From the NCBI GenBank assembly GCA_947178025.1, contig CAMWWU010000003.1, positions 1-35,916 of the forward strand: DNA of 35,916 nt, in the 5' to 3' direction. Shown in pieces: positions 8,041 to 15,873 of the stretch. This DNA comes from an uncultured Alistipes sp. (GTDB lineage Bacteria > Bacteroidota > Bacteroidia > Bacteroidales > Rikenellaceae). Within the stretch, counting starts at the first letter, position 1, and the number at the start of each line of letters is the position of its first letter. The position numbers and the translations under genes were made by a program. The notes beneath the pieces were generated by a model, which was not told where the DNA came from, made no database searches, and saw nothing but the letters and a program-made list of their open reading frames with translations.

Positions 8041-8066
8041 AACGACGATAAATCCTTTCGAACGAC

Positions 8067-8912
8067 ATGAAATACTTCGGAGCACACGTAAGCGCCTCGG
8101 GCGGTGTCATGAACGCCCCCGTCAACGCGCACGCCATAGGAGCCACCGGCTTCGCCCTCTTCACCAAGAACCAGCGGCAGTGGACGGCCAAACCGTTCGC
8201 CGAGGGCGAGATCGCCGGTTTCCGCACGACATGCGGCGAGCTGGGCTACGCGCCGCAGCAGATTCTGCCCCACGATTCGTACCTGATCAACCTCGGGCAC
8301 CCCGATCCGGAGGCGCTGGCCAAGTCGCGCGAAGCGTTCTTCGACGAGATGCGCCGCTGCGAGCAGCTGGGGCTCGACCGCCTCAACTTCCATCCGGGCA
8401 GCCACCTGAGACAGATCTCCGAGGAGGCCTCGCTCGACCGCATCGCCGAGTCGATCAACCTGGCGCTCGACCGCACGCACGGCGTGACCGCCGTCCTCGA
8501 AAACACCGCCGGGCAGGGCTCGAACCTCGGCTACCGGTTCGAGCAGCTGGCCTACATCATCGAGCGCGTGGAGGACAAGCGCCGCGTCGGGGTCTGCATC
8601 GACACCTGCCACGCCTTCGCCGCCGGCTACGACCTCCGCACGGCCGAGGCCTGCGACGCCACGTTCGCCGAGCTGGACCGGACGGTCGGCCTGGAGTATC
8701 TGCGCGGCATGCACCTCAACGACGCCCTCAAGCCGCTCGCGAGCCGCGTCGACCGCCACGCCCCGCTGGGCGACGGCCAGATCGGCTGGGAGTGCTTCCG
8801 CTACATCGCGCGCGACCGGCGTTTCGACGAGATGCCGCTCATTCTGGAGACCCCCGACGAGAGCCGCTGGCCCGCTGAGATCGCCGCGCTGAAAGCCCTG
8901 AGCGAAGCGTAA
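8067..8912 (+). CDS. nfo: Endonuclease IV
   Basis: Zinc-dependent AP endonuclease that cuts 5' of abasic sites in base-excision repair, cytoplasmic. The 281-aa length matches E. coli Nfo (285 aa). All nine trinuclear zinc ligands are present and fall at the E. coli residue numbers: His69, His109, Glu145, Asp179, His182, His216, Asp229, His231 and Glu261, in motifs [54 protein letters not shown] and LILETPD. The ATG at 8067 gives the standard [13 protein letters not shown] start. Single gene, divergent from the outer-membrane protein gene and convergent with the nan operon. Confidence 0.98.
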   Translation: MKYFGAHVSASGGVMNAPVNAHAIGATGFALFTKNQRQWTAKPFAEGEIAGFRTTCGELGYAPQQILPHDSYLINLGHPDPEALAKSREAFFDEMRRCEQLGLDRLNFHPGSHLRQISEEASLDRIAESINLALDRTHGVTAVLENTAGQGSNLGYRFEQLAYIIERVEDKRRVGVCIDTCHAFAAGYDLRTAEACDATFAELDRTVGLEYLRGMHLNDALKPLASRVDRHAPLGDGQIGWECFRYIARDRRFDEMPLILETPDESRWPAEIAALKALSEA

Positions 8913-8917
8913 TGCAG

Positions 8918-8945
8918 CGGGGGTCCTCCGATCGGAGGACCCCCG
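8918..8945. terminator. Perfect 28-bp inverted repeat between convergent genes
   Basis: A 28-bp perfect palindrome with centre 8931/8932, located 5 bases after the nfo stop and 19 bases after the end of the convergent nan operon. It would form a strong GC hairpin in transcripts from either side, but neither side has a long T tract (TTT on plus), so it may work as a weak bidirectional terminator or as 3'-end protection. Confidence 0.65.
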
Positions 8946-8964
8946 TTTCACAGGCTGGCGCGTT

Positions 8965-9729
8965 CTACTCCTGCGTATAGATCGGCTCGGTCGCGAACTG
9001 ACGGAAAGCCGCCGCGAGCCGATCCGTCACCGCCTCGGCAAAACGGGCTCCCTTTTCGGCCGTCGCGCCGCGCGGATCGCCGATTCCGGTATCCGAGGTG
9101 ACTTTCGACCAGTCGCGCGGAAGCCAGAGCGTCTTTTCATTCAGGCACGCCATGGCGAAGGGCCGCGCACGCCCCTCCCCCGCCGCCGGCAGATCCACCA
9201 ACTCGGGCCGATAGTGCAGCATGACGGAGGTTTCGAGTTCGTCGGCATGTTCGCCCGGAGCATCGAAAAATCCCTCGCGGGGCACCATCGCATACCACTC
9301 GCAGCAGGCGATCGCGAAATCGGGATACGCCACGGCCAGATCGCGCACCATGTTCCGGAACGAATTTCCACCGTGCCCGTTGACGATCGCCAGTCGCCGC
9401 ATTCCCTGATGATGGAGCGACGCCACGACGTCGGTCAGCATGGCGCACTGGGTGCGATAGCTCGCATGAATACAGAACGGCTGCTCCCGCTGCCCGGGAT
9501 TCTGCGACCCGAACGTCACGGGCGGCAGCACCATACAGCGCACCGGGGCTGCCTTGCATGCCGCCTCCACGCTCACCGCCTGCGCGAGAATGGCATCGGT
9601 CAGGTAGGGCAGATGACGGTTGTGCGGCTCGGTCGCGCCCCAGGGCAGCACCGCCAGATCGTAATGTACGGCCGACGTATCGGCCAGCGTCGACACGCTC
9701 AGATCGACTCCTTTCATCATTCGGTTCAT
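8965..9729 (-). CDS. Creatininase-family amidohydrolase in the nan operon
   Basis: A 254-aa member of the creatininase (creatinine amidohydrolase) superfamily, metal-dependent hydrolases of cyclic or linear amides that include creatininase, FAPy deformylases and MftE. With the start at 9729 the metal-binding residues are Glu34, His36 and Asp45 (GATEPHNRHLPYLTD), matching the canonical creatininase numbering, then His119 in NGHGGN and the EHADELETS segment (residues 160-168). The ATG at 9729 lies one base after the MFS transporter stop; another in-frame ATG at 9744 would overlap the transporter. It is the last gene of the sialic acid operon, so a role in processing a sialic-acid-related amide is suggested by position only. 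Creatinine itself is an unlikely substrate. Substrate unknown. Confidence 0.85.
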   Translation of the reverse strand: MNRMMKGVDLSVSTLADTSAVHYDLAVLPWGATEPHNRHLPYLTDAILAQAVSVEAACKAAPVRCMVLPPVTFGSQNPGQREQPFCIHASYRTQCAMLTDVVASLHHQGMRRLAIVNGHGGNSFRNMVRDLAVAYPDFAIACCEWYAMVPREGFFDAPGEHADELETSVMLHYRPELVDLPAAGEGRARPFAMACLNEKTLWLPRDWSKVTSDTGIGDPRGATAEKGARFAEAVTDRLAAAFRQFATEPIYTQE

Positions 9730-9730
9730 T

Positions 9731-10966
9731 TTACTGCATATCATCGGTTTTCGGCCGCAGCACGATCAGCTGCATGGCCAGGGCCAGCCCCACGACGGCC
9801 GCCATCAGGGCGAATCCGAGTCCCAGATCGCCCGCCTCGGCCCACCGGCCGAGCACCTTGGTGATGACGGCTCCGGCGAAGACGCCCGTCATGTTCATCA
9901 CCCCGTAAGCCGACGCACGCTGCCGCGCCGGCACGAACTGGCAGAGAATCGGCATGTTGTTGGCATCGAACATGCCGTATCCTACGCCGAAGAAGAGCCC
10001 TGCGGAGACGGCGGCGAACATGCCGCCGCCCATGCCCAGCAGCACCAGGGCCGGAATCATCGCACCCAACCCGATCGCGCTCGTATAGATCCGCCCGCGC
10101 AGGTTGCGCCGCACCCACCGGTCCGAGATCGGACCGCCGATCATCACGCCGACGAACGACGACAGGGCGATCGTAACGGTCGAAACGGGTCCGGCCTGCG
10201 ACATCGGAATCCCGAGGCTCTCGGCGAAGAGGGTCGGCAGCCAGTTCTTGGTCGCCCACCCCGGCAGCGACGACGAGGCGAAGAAGAAGAGGATGGTCCA
10301 GAACGCGACGTTGGAGAAGATCAGCGAGAAGCTCCTCCACACGGGTTCCCCGACGGGTTTCGACTTTTCGCGCACGACGGGCTCCCGGCGTTTTTCATGC
10401 AGGAACAGCACCAGCACCCCGGCATAAAGGATGCCGGCCAGTCCGAACCAGTGGAACGCCGTCTGCCACGAGAAGGCCGCAGCCACCGTGGCCCCGAATC
10501 CGCCGACCGCCTGCCCGAGATAGAGACCCGTCATGTGGATGCCGATGGCCAGGCTGCGCGCCGAACCGGTGAAATAGTCGGCGATGAGCGACAACGCCGC
10601 CGGAATGTAGAGCGCCTCGCTCACCCCCATCAGCGCACGCAGCCAGTAGATCTGCGCAAACGACGAGGAGTAGCCCATCAACAGCGTCACGGCGGACCAG
10701 ACGCCGAGCGACAGCACGATCAGCCATTTGCGGCTGACCCGATCGGCGACGGCCCCCGCCACGGGACTCATGAATCCGTAGATCCAGAGAAAAATCGCCA
10801 TCAGCCGGCCGAAATTGACGGCCGACTCCAGTTCGGCGATGTCGATCTGCATCGCTTCGCGCATGGTCGACAGCATCTGCCGATCCATGTAGTTCAGCAG
10901 CGCCACCACCCACAGCAGCCCCACGACGACCCAGGGATAAATCTTCGAGTTTTTCATTGTCTCCAT
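9731..10966 (-). CDS. nanT: MFS sialic acid transporter
   Basis: A 411-aa, 12-span major facilitator of the anion:cation symporter type, expected to bring N-acetylneuraminate across the inner membrane. The first spans carry LNYMDRQMLS and the MFS loop motif DRVSRKWLIV (GxxxDRxxRR-like), with a second copy-like motif GGPISDRWVRR after span 7. Bacteroides and Tannerella nan operons contain an MFS NanT of this kind rather than a TRAP or SSS carrier. It follows the kelch gene by nine bases and is directly followed by the creatininase-family gene. METMKNSK offers two starts (10966 or 10957). Substrate assignment rests on operon context; the family itself also carries hexuronates. Confidence 0.85.
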   Translation of the reverse strand: METMKNSKIYPWVVVGLLWVVALLNYMDRQMLSTMREAMQIDIAELESAVNFGRLMAIFLWIYGFMSPVAGAVADRVSRKWLIVLSLGVWSAVTLLMGYSSSFAQIYWLRALMGVSEALYIPAALSLIADYFTGSARSLAIGIHMTGLYLGQAVGGFGATVAAAFSWQTAFHWFGLAGILYAGVLVLFLHEKRREPVVREKSKPVGEPVWRSFSLIFSNVAFWTILFFFASSSLPGWATKNWLPTLFAESLGIPMSQAGPVSTVTIALSSFVGVMIGGPISDRWVRRNLRGRIYTSAIGLGAMIPALVLLGMGGGMFAAVSAGLFFGVGYGMFDANNMPILCQFVPARQRASAYGVMNMTGVFAGAVITKVLGRWAEAGDLGLGFALMAAVVGLALAMQLIVLRPKTDDMQ

Positions 10967-10975
10967 TCCGTATTG

Positions 10976-12157
10976 TCATTCGAATTTCAGAAACCACACA
11001 TCGGACGTCCGGATCCCGGGGCGGGTTTCGCCGCCGGCCAGCAGCAGCCCCTCTTCCGTCGCCACGAGCGCTGCGCCGGCACGCGCCGAACGCTCCGACT
11101 CGCCGATCCCGCTCCAACGCTCCGTCCGGGGGTCGAAGCGCCACACCGACCGGCGGAAACGATAGGCCGCGGCAGGCCGCGAGAGATACTCCCGCTGCTG
11201 CGACGCATCGCACCGCAACCCTCCGGTGAAGATCTCCCGGTCGACGCCGCCCGCAACGTACAACGTCCCGTCGGCCGACATCGCCGCCGCCGTTCCGGTC
11301 ATCGTTCCGCCGTCGGGCAATCCTTCGATGCGTTCCCAGCGTCCCGTCGCCAGGTCGCAGCGATATCCGTAATCGGCCGCCGTGCGCCGTTCGGGATCGA
11401 ATCCGCCCCAGACGTACAGCCTCCCCTCGCAAACCGCTGCCACGGGCTGCACGAACGGTTCGGGCATCTCGGCCACGACCCTCCAGGAGCGATCGCCGCG
11501 CCCGGTATCGCAGGCCAGCACAGCCCGCGAGGGCTTCCCGTCCGCCAGACCGCCCGCCAGATAGAGCACGCCGCCGGCCATCGCCGCCGCCCCCTGCTCG
11601 ACGGCGAACGGCAGATCCGCCGATCGACGGACCGTCACCCGACCGCCGTGCGGGCGCAACGAATAGACGCTCCGCAACGGCCCCGAGGCATTGGCCCCGC
11701 CGGCGACGATCAACTCCTCAGGCAGCGAGTAGCTCGCGCCGTAGGCCGCCGGTTCGGGCAGGCTGCCGGCACGGATCCACCCGGCGTGCCGCCCGCCGTC
11801 ATCGCGCAAGAGATGAATCACGTCGTAGAAGCGTTTCGCACCGCCCTCGGCCGCCGGGGTCTCCGGGAAATTGGCACCGCCCGCCACGATCGTCGACGCG
11901 CCGACGCGCCCCGCATAGAGTGCGGAGACCCCCTGCGCGAAATCCGCCCCGGAGAGCGCCAGACCGGGCATCGGCTGCCAGGAGACCGCAGCCGGCTCAT
12001 CCGCCGAGCGGAGCGCCGAAGAGCCCTCCGGCACGCGCTCTTCGCGGAGCTTGTCCGCCGTTCCGCCACCCCGTTCGTCCCCGAACGCCGGCAGCAGCGG
12101 AAGCGTTCCCGTCAGCAACAGCGCGGCGACACCCCGGCGCAGCATGCGGGTCCTCAT
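10976..12157 (-). CDS. nanM: Kelch-repeat N-acetylneuraminate epimerase (mutarotase)
   Basis: A 393-aa exported beta-propeller protein. A signal peptide (about residues 1-25, MRTRMLRRGVAALLLTGTLP) is followed by six kelch-like blades with repeating GG...Y/W patterns (TIVAGGANFPETP, ELIVAGGANASG, VLYLAGGLADGK, RLYVWGGFDPERR, TLYVAGGVDREIF, GLLLAGGETRPG). Periplasmic NanM speeds interconversion of alpha- and beta-N-acetylneuraminate released by sialidases. The start codon overlaps the stop of the epimerase gene (ATGA, 12154-12157), so translation is coupled. The mutarotase call rests on kelch architecture plus nan operon position. Confidence 0.85.
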   Translation of the reverse strand: MRTRMLRRGVAALLLTGTLPLLPAFGDERGGGTADKLREERVPEGSSALRSADEPAAVSWQPMPGLALSGADFAQGVSALYAGRVGASTIVAGGANFPETPAAEGGAKRFYDVIHLLRDDGGRHAGWIRAGSLPEPAAYGASYSLPEELIVAGGANASGPLRSVYSLRPHGGRVTVRRSADLPFAVEQGAAAMAGGVLYLAGGLADGKPSRAVLACDTGRGDRSWRVVAEMPEPFVQPVAAVCEGRLYVWGGFDPERRTAADYGYRCDLATGRWERIEGLPDGGTMTGTAAAMSADGTLYVAGGVDREIFTGGLRCDASQQREYLSRPAAAYRFRRSVWRFDPRTERWSGIGESERSARAGAALVATEEGLLLAGGETRPGIRTSDVWFLKFE

Positions 12158-13341
12158 CGGCTCTCGCCCAATATTTCGTCGCACAGCTGCGCCGCACGGA
12201 TCATCATGCGCGGAACATGGAACGGCCCCTTGAAGAGATTGCCCTTGGCGGGCTGGGCCACGGTTCCGTCCCGATGCAGATAGCCGTACCACTCGCCGTA
12301 CTCGGGGTCGGGGAAGACCCGGAAAGCGTAGTCGTGCGCCAGACGGTGCATCTCCAGATAGCGCTCCTCGCCCGTGGCCCGGTAGGCATACAGGGCGGCC
12401 AGGATCGTTTCGCACTGCGGCCACCAGAACTTCATGTCCTGCGAGTAGTCCTGCGGCGGGAAATTCCGGCAGTCGCGGAAATTGATCATGCCTCCGCAGG
12501 GCTCGTCCCAGCCCCACTTCCAGGCCCAGTCGATGATCGTCGTACCCATCTCGACCAGCTGCGCATCCCCGCCGCGGAACCGCGCCGCATCGAGCAGGAA
12601 CCATCCGGTCTCCATGCAGTGGCCGGGGTTGATCGTGCGGCCGGCCATCGTGTCGAGGAACTCGCCGTGCGGCCCGACGGTTTCGAGCACCGTTTCGAAC
12701 TCGGGGTGCATGAAGCAGCTGCGCAGCGTCTCGACGGAGCGGTCGATTTCGGCGTCGAGCGCCGGATCGTCGCTCACCTGCCGGATCACCAGCGCGACGT
12801 TGATGAGCATCATCGTGATGGAGTGGCCGATCGAAGGCACGGCCGTCTTCGCCGGCAGAAACCCCGGCTCGGAGAGCATGCGCAGCGTGCGGCGGAAGAT
12901 CTCCAGCGCCTTGGCGGCATAGGCGTCGTCGCCCGTGGCCGCCGCATATTCGGCCATCGCCACGGCGGCGAAGCACTCCGAGAAGACGTAGCGGCGCTTC
13001 TGCACCGGCGCCCCCTCGGCCGTCACCGTGAAGAACATGTGTCCATCCGTATCGATGCAGTGCCGCTCGATGAAGTCGAGCGCGCTCTTCGCCGCAGCCA
13101 GCCACTCCGCCCGCCCGCCGACGGCACGCGACGCCGCCGCGCACACGTAGGCGAAACGGCCCTGAAACCACACCGATTTGGTCGTATCCATCAACGTGCC
13201 GTCGCGATCGACGCACGTATAGACGCCGCCGTTCACGCGATCCACGCCGTGCCGCATCCAGAAAGGCAGGATGTCGCCGACCAGATCGGCCCGATAACGG
13301 GCGCGGCACGCTTCGAGATAGGATTTCTGTCGAGTTGTCAT
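12154..13341 (-). CDS. nanE: N-acylglucosamine/N-acetylmannosamine 2-epimerase (AGE type)
   Basis: A 395-aa cytoplasmic (alpha/alpha)6-barrel epimerase that converts N-acetylmannosamine from the lyase step to N-acetylglucosamine. The AGE/renin-binding-protein signatures are present: KSVWFQGRFAYVCA near residue 55, RRYVFSECFAAVAMAEYAA, NPGHCMETGWFLLDAA, DMKFWWPQCETILAA and the C-terminal KGPFHVPRMM, including the conserved histidines of the active site. Length matches the family (about 390-420 aa). This is the eukaryotic-like epimerase used in the Bacteroides nan operon, unrelated to enterobacterial NanE, so the symbol follows Bacteroides use. It begins 22 bases after nanA and overlaps nanM by four bases. 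Confidence 0.92.
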   Translation of the reverse strand: MTTRQKSYLEACRARYRADLVGDILPFWMRHGVDRVNGGVYTCVDRDGTLMDTTKSVWFQGRFAYVCAAASRAVGGRAEWLAAAKSALDFIERHCIDTDGHMFFTVTAEGAPVQKRRYVFSECFAAVAMAEYAAATGDDAYAAKALEIFRRTLRMLSEPGFLPAKTAVPSIGHSITMMLINVALVIRQVSDDPALDAEIDRSVETLRSCFMHPEFETVLETVGPHGEFLDTMAGRTINPGHCMETGWFLLDAARFRGGDAQLVEMGTTIIDWAWKWGWDEPCGGMINFRDCRNFPPQDYSQDMKFWWPQCETILAALYAYRATGEERYLEMHRLAHDYAFRVFPDPEYGEWYGYLHRDGTVAQPAKGNLFKGPFHVPRMMIRAAQLCDEILGESR

Positions 13342-13363
13342 GATTCGATCGTTTTTGAGTCGT

Positions 13364-14281
13364 TCAGAATCGATTGCAGCGTTCGAAGAAGCCGATCCGC
13401 TCCAGTTCGCGCTTCATCGCGGCCTCCTCCTCGTCGGTCATGTTGCGGAAAGGCAGGCGGTTGCGTCCCAGGTCGAGCCCGATGAGCTTCATGATGCGCT
13501 TGCCGCCGACGATGTTGCCGCGATAGTTGCAGATGACGTTGATCACCTCCTGCGAGAAGTTCTGCTTTTCGCGGGCCGTCTCCAGATCCCCGCGCTGCCA
13601 GGCTTCGATGATCCCCACCAGCTCGCGGCCGTTGTAGTTCGTCGTGCCGCCGATGCCGCCCTCGGCACCGCCCATCGCCAGCGAGGGGAGGATCGTCTCG
13701 TCCTGGCCGTGGAGCATGTCGTACTTGCCGCCTCCGTAGAGCCGGCACTGGTTGTACTCGTAGATGCTCTCGAAGGTGTATTTGATCCCCGCGAAGTTGT
13801 CGATGCGTCCGTCCACGGCCCGCAGCAGGTCGACCATCGGCAGGTAGGCCCCGTTGAAAGCCGGAATATGGTAGTAGTAGAACGGCAGCGACGGCGCCGC
13901 ACGGCAGATCGTCTCGCAGTAGGCCGCCAGCTCCTCGACACGTCCGATCTTCGGGAACGGCGGCGCCATGGCGCCGATTCCCCAGGCGCCGATTTCGGCA
14001 GCGTGCTCCGCCAGACGGGCGCTCGACTTCAGGCAGCAGCTGCCCACGTGCACGATCACCTTGAATCCGGCGGGAGCCGCCTCGACCCAGCGCTCGGCCA
14101 GCAACATGCGCTCCTCGTCGGTGAGCATGTAGCCCTCGCCCGACGAACCGTTGATGAATACGCCCTTCAGACCGTTTTTGGCGAGCATCGCCGCATACGC
14201 GGCAATAGGCTCCGGGTTCACCTCTCCGGCCGCATCGAACGGAGTAAAGGGAGCATCGATCAATCCCTTGATTTTTTCCAT
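13364..14281 (-). CDS. nanA: N-acetylneuraminate lyase
   Basis: Class I aldolase of the DHDPS family that splits N-acetylneuraminate into pyruvate and N-acetylmannosamine, first cytoplasmic step of sialic acid catabolism. The 305-aa product shows the pyruvate-binding FINGSSGEGYMLT motif near residue 42, the catalytic Tyr137 in FYYYHIPAFNG and the Schiff-base Lys167 in AGIKYTFES, positions close to E. coli NanA (Tyr137, Lys165). The YHIP and IKYT sequences favour NanA over dihydrodipicolinate synthase. First gene of the five-gene nan operon, with a promoter 41-73 bases upstream. In Bacteroides this gene is also called nanL. Confidence 0.95.
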   Translation of the reverse strand: MEKIKGLIDAPFTPFDAAGEVNPEPIAAYAAMLAKNGLKGVFINGSSGEGYMLTDEERMLLAERWVEAAPAGFKVIVHVGSCCLKSSARLAEHAAEIGAWGIGAMAPPFPKIGRVEELAAYCETICRAAPSLPFYYYHIPAFNGAYLPMVDLLRAVDGRIDNFAGIKYTFESIYEYNQCRLYGGGKYDMLHGQDETILPSLAMGGAEGGIGGTTNYNGRELVGIIEAWQRGDLETAREKQNFSQEVINVICNYRGNIVGGKRIMKLIGLDLGRNRLPFRNMTDEEEAAMKRELERIGFFERCNRF

Positions 14282-14321
14282 ATCCTTATCTGTTAAGAAA
14301 ATTATTTTCTACATACCCTTA

Positions 14322-14354
14322 CGAAAGTAAATACATTTCGCATATATTCCAAAA
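14322..14354 (-). promoter_or_regulatory. Promoter of the nan operon
   Basis: On the minus strand TTTTG (14354 to 14350), 20 bases, then TACTTTCG (14329 to 14322), close to the Bacteroidetes consensus. It would start transcription about 35 bases before the nanA ATG. The surrounding region 14285-14375 is strongly AT-rich against a GC-rich background. Confidence 0.7.
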
Positions 14355-14427
14355 TTCACAAATATTTTTTGCATCCCTGCCGCGACTGTCCGCACCCGCC
14401 ACCCGGAAACAGCCCTCCGCAACGACA

Positions 14428-14457
14428 CGAAAACACTGATTATCACCCGAAAACACT
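14428..14457. repeat. Two direct repeats CGAAAACACT, 20 bp apart
   Basis: CGAAAACACT occurs exactly at 14428-14437 and again at 14448-14457, a spacing of 20 bp or about two helical turns, upstream of the nan promoter. Nearby, ATACT and AGTAT form an inverted repeat (14462-14476). These may be operator elements for a regulator such as the adjacent ROK protein; that is inference. Confidence 0.45.
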
Positions 14458-14516
14458 TAATATACTTATTTAGTATCTACGCATCAAGCCCCGATCCGCC
14501 GGCCTGCCGGCAGCGC

Positions 14517-14551
14517 AAAAAAAAGCGGGGACGCGCCCTGCGCATCCCCGC
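14517..14551 (-). terminator. Rho-independent terminator of the ROK regulator gene
   Basis: On the minus strand GCGGGGA (14551 to 14545) pairs with TCCCCGC (14531 to 14525) with further GC pairing inside, followed by eight T (14524 to 14517). It ends the ROK transcript before the nan promoter, so the regulator and nan operon are separate units. Confidence 0.9.
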
Positions 14552-14571
14552 ACGAAAAAAAACTCCCGCCC

Positions 14572-15783
14572 CTACATCGTCCGGCCGAAAGCCCGTCGCC
14601 GCGCCAGCAGGCAGGCGCCGACCACGCCGGCCCGATCGCGCAGCGTCGAGAAGAGAATCCGCGTGTCGCCGCTCACCAGATTGAGCGAATATTTCCGGAC
14701 GGCGGTTTGGATCGGCTGCATCAGGTAGTCGCCGGCGCCGGCGAGCGTTCCGCCGATCACGACCTGTTCGGGATTGAAGATATTGATCAGATTGGCGAGC
14801 TGCTTGCCCATCTCCCGGCCGACGCCCTCGATCAGTTCGATGCAGAGCATGTCCTCGCGTCCCAACGCGCCGACGATATCGTACAGCGTCACCTCGCGCC
14901 CCTCCAGCACGTCGCACGAAAGCACCGACCCCTCGCCCGCCGCGACATGTTGCAGCAGCTTGCGGTGCAGAGCCGCTCCGGAGGCCTCGGTCTCCAGACA
15001 CCCCTTCTTGCCGCAATGGCACATGATCTCGTTGTTGTAGACGCTCATGTGGCCGAACTCGCCCGCATACCCCGACTTGCCGCAGTAGAGCTCTCCGTCG
15101 ATGATCAGCCCGATGCCGATGCCCCAGCCGGCATTGACGAAGATCATGTTCCGCCCCTCGGGCCGCTTCCGGCCGCAATATTCGCCGTAGGTCATGGCAC
15201 GCGTATCGTTGTCGATCGAAACGCGGCAGCCGATCCGCGCGGAGATCACCTCCGCCAGCGGACGCTCCTCGAAGTTGAAGATGCTGTAGCTGCTCCCCGT
15301 GTAGGGATTCACCCGACCCGAGATGTTGACATTGACATGCAGGATCTTCCGCGCATCGACCCCGCAGCCGGCGATGAATTCGCCGATGCGGCGGCACACC
15401 TCGTCGAGTTTTTCCGGCGTATTCTCGAAGCGGAACGAAGCGTCCTCCGAGACCTCGACCAGCTCGCCCGCGAAATCCATCAGTCCGATATGGAACGAGA
15501 ACCACTTGATGTCGACCCCGACGAAATAGCAGGCCTCAGCATGCAGCCCGTAGGCATTGGGGTGACGCCCTTCGCGCGTCTCCACCTTACCGAAGTCGCG
15601 CAGCAGCCCCGTCCCGCACATCTCAACGACGTACTTGGTAACGGTCGGCACGCTGTATTTCAACTCCTTGGCCACATCGGGAATCGGCAGATTCCCGCGC
15701 CGCAGCAGACAATCGACGATCTGCATCCGGATGGCGGAACTGCGCGACCCGGTCTCCGGCTCCTTAAAAAATGCCTCCAACAT
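14572..15783 (-). CDS. ROK-family transcriptional regulator, probable nan regulator
   Basis: A 403-aa NagC/Mlc-type protein. Residues about 12-70 form a winged helix-turn-helix (IRMQIVDCLLRRGNLPIPDVAKEL, then SVPTVTKYVVEM), followed by a ROK sugar-binding/kinase-fold domain: VGVDIKWFSFHIGLMD, VSIDNDTRAM, FVNAGWGIGIGL, and the zinc motif GHMSVYNNEIMCHCGKKGCLET. ROK regulators usually repress amino-sugar catabolic genes and release DNA on binding a sugar or sugar phosphate. It sits directly upstream of the nan operon on the same strand but with its own terminator, so control of nanA onward by an N-acetylmannosamine or GlcNAc derivative is the natural guess. The VGVDIKW loop lacks the DxGxT of active kinases, as expected for a regulator. 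Confidence 0.85.
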   Translation of the reverse strand: MLEAFFKEPETGSRSSAIRMQIVDCLLRRGNLPIPDVAKELKYSVPTVTKYVVEMCGTGLLRDFGKVETREGRHPNAYGLHAEACYFVGVDIKWFSFHIGLMDFAGELVEVSEDASFRFENTPEKLDEVCRRIGEFIAGCGVDARKILHVNVNISGRVNPYTGSSYSIFNFEERPLAEVISARIGCRVSIDNDTRAMTYGEYCGRKRPEGRNMIFVNAGWGIGIGLIIDGELYCGKSGYAGEFGHMSVYNNEIMCHCGKKGCLETEASGAALHRKLLQHVAAGEGSVLSCDVLEGREVTLYDIVGALGREDMLCIELIEGVGREMGKQLANLINIFNPEQVVIGGTLAGAGDYLMQPIQTAVRKYSLNLVSGDTRILFSTLRDRAGVVGACLLARRRAFGRTM

Positions 15784-15873
15784 AAGTCAATTTCGGATGA
15801 TCGGAATACGGAATCTCCCCATCAAGCCGTGCCGGAACGATCGAATCCCGGCCGCCGGCACGCCCCGCCCCGG

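Noticed and set aside
10976-13309. A possible single long minus-strand protein joining the kelch protein to upstream sequence
   Set aside because: The upstream part is an alternative frame of the AGE epimerase; the kelch gene starts at 12157 with a signal peptide and an ATGA overlap.
14497-14513. GCCGGCCTGCCGGC-like inverted repeat near the ROK terminator
   Set aside because: Short GC-rich palindromes are common in this sequence; the adjacent hairpin with eight T is the real terminator.
15784-15873. Gap between aminotransferase and ROK regulator genes, searched for a promoter
   Set aside because: Only a weak TATTCCGA-like element without a spaced TTTG; not strong enough to report.
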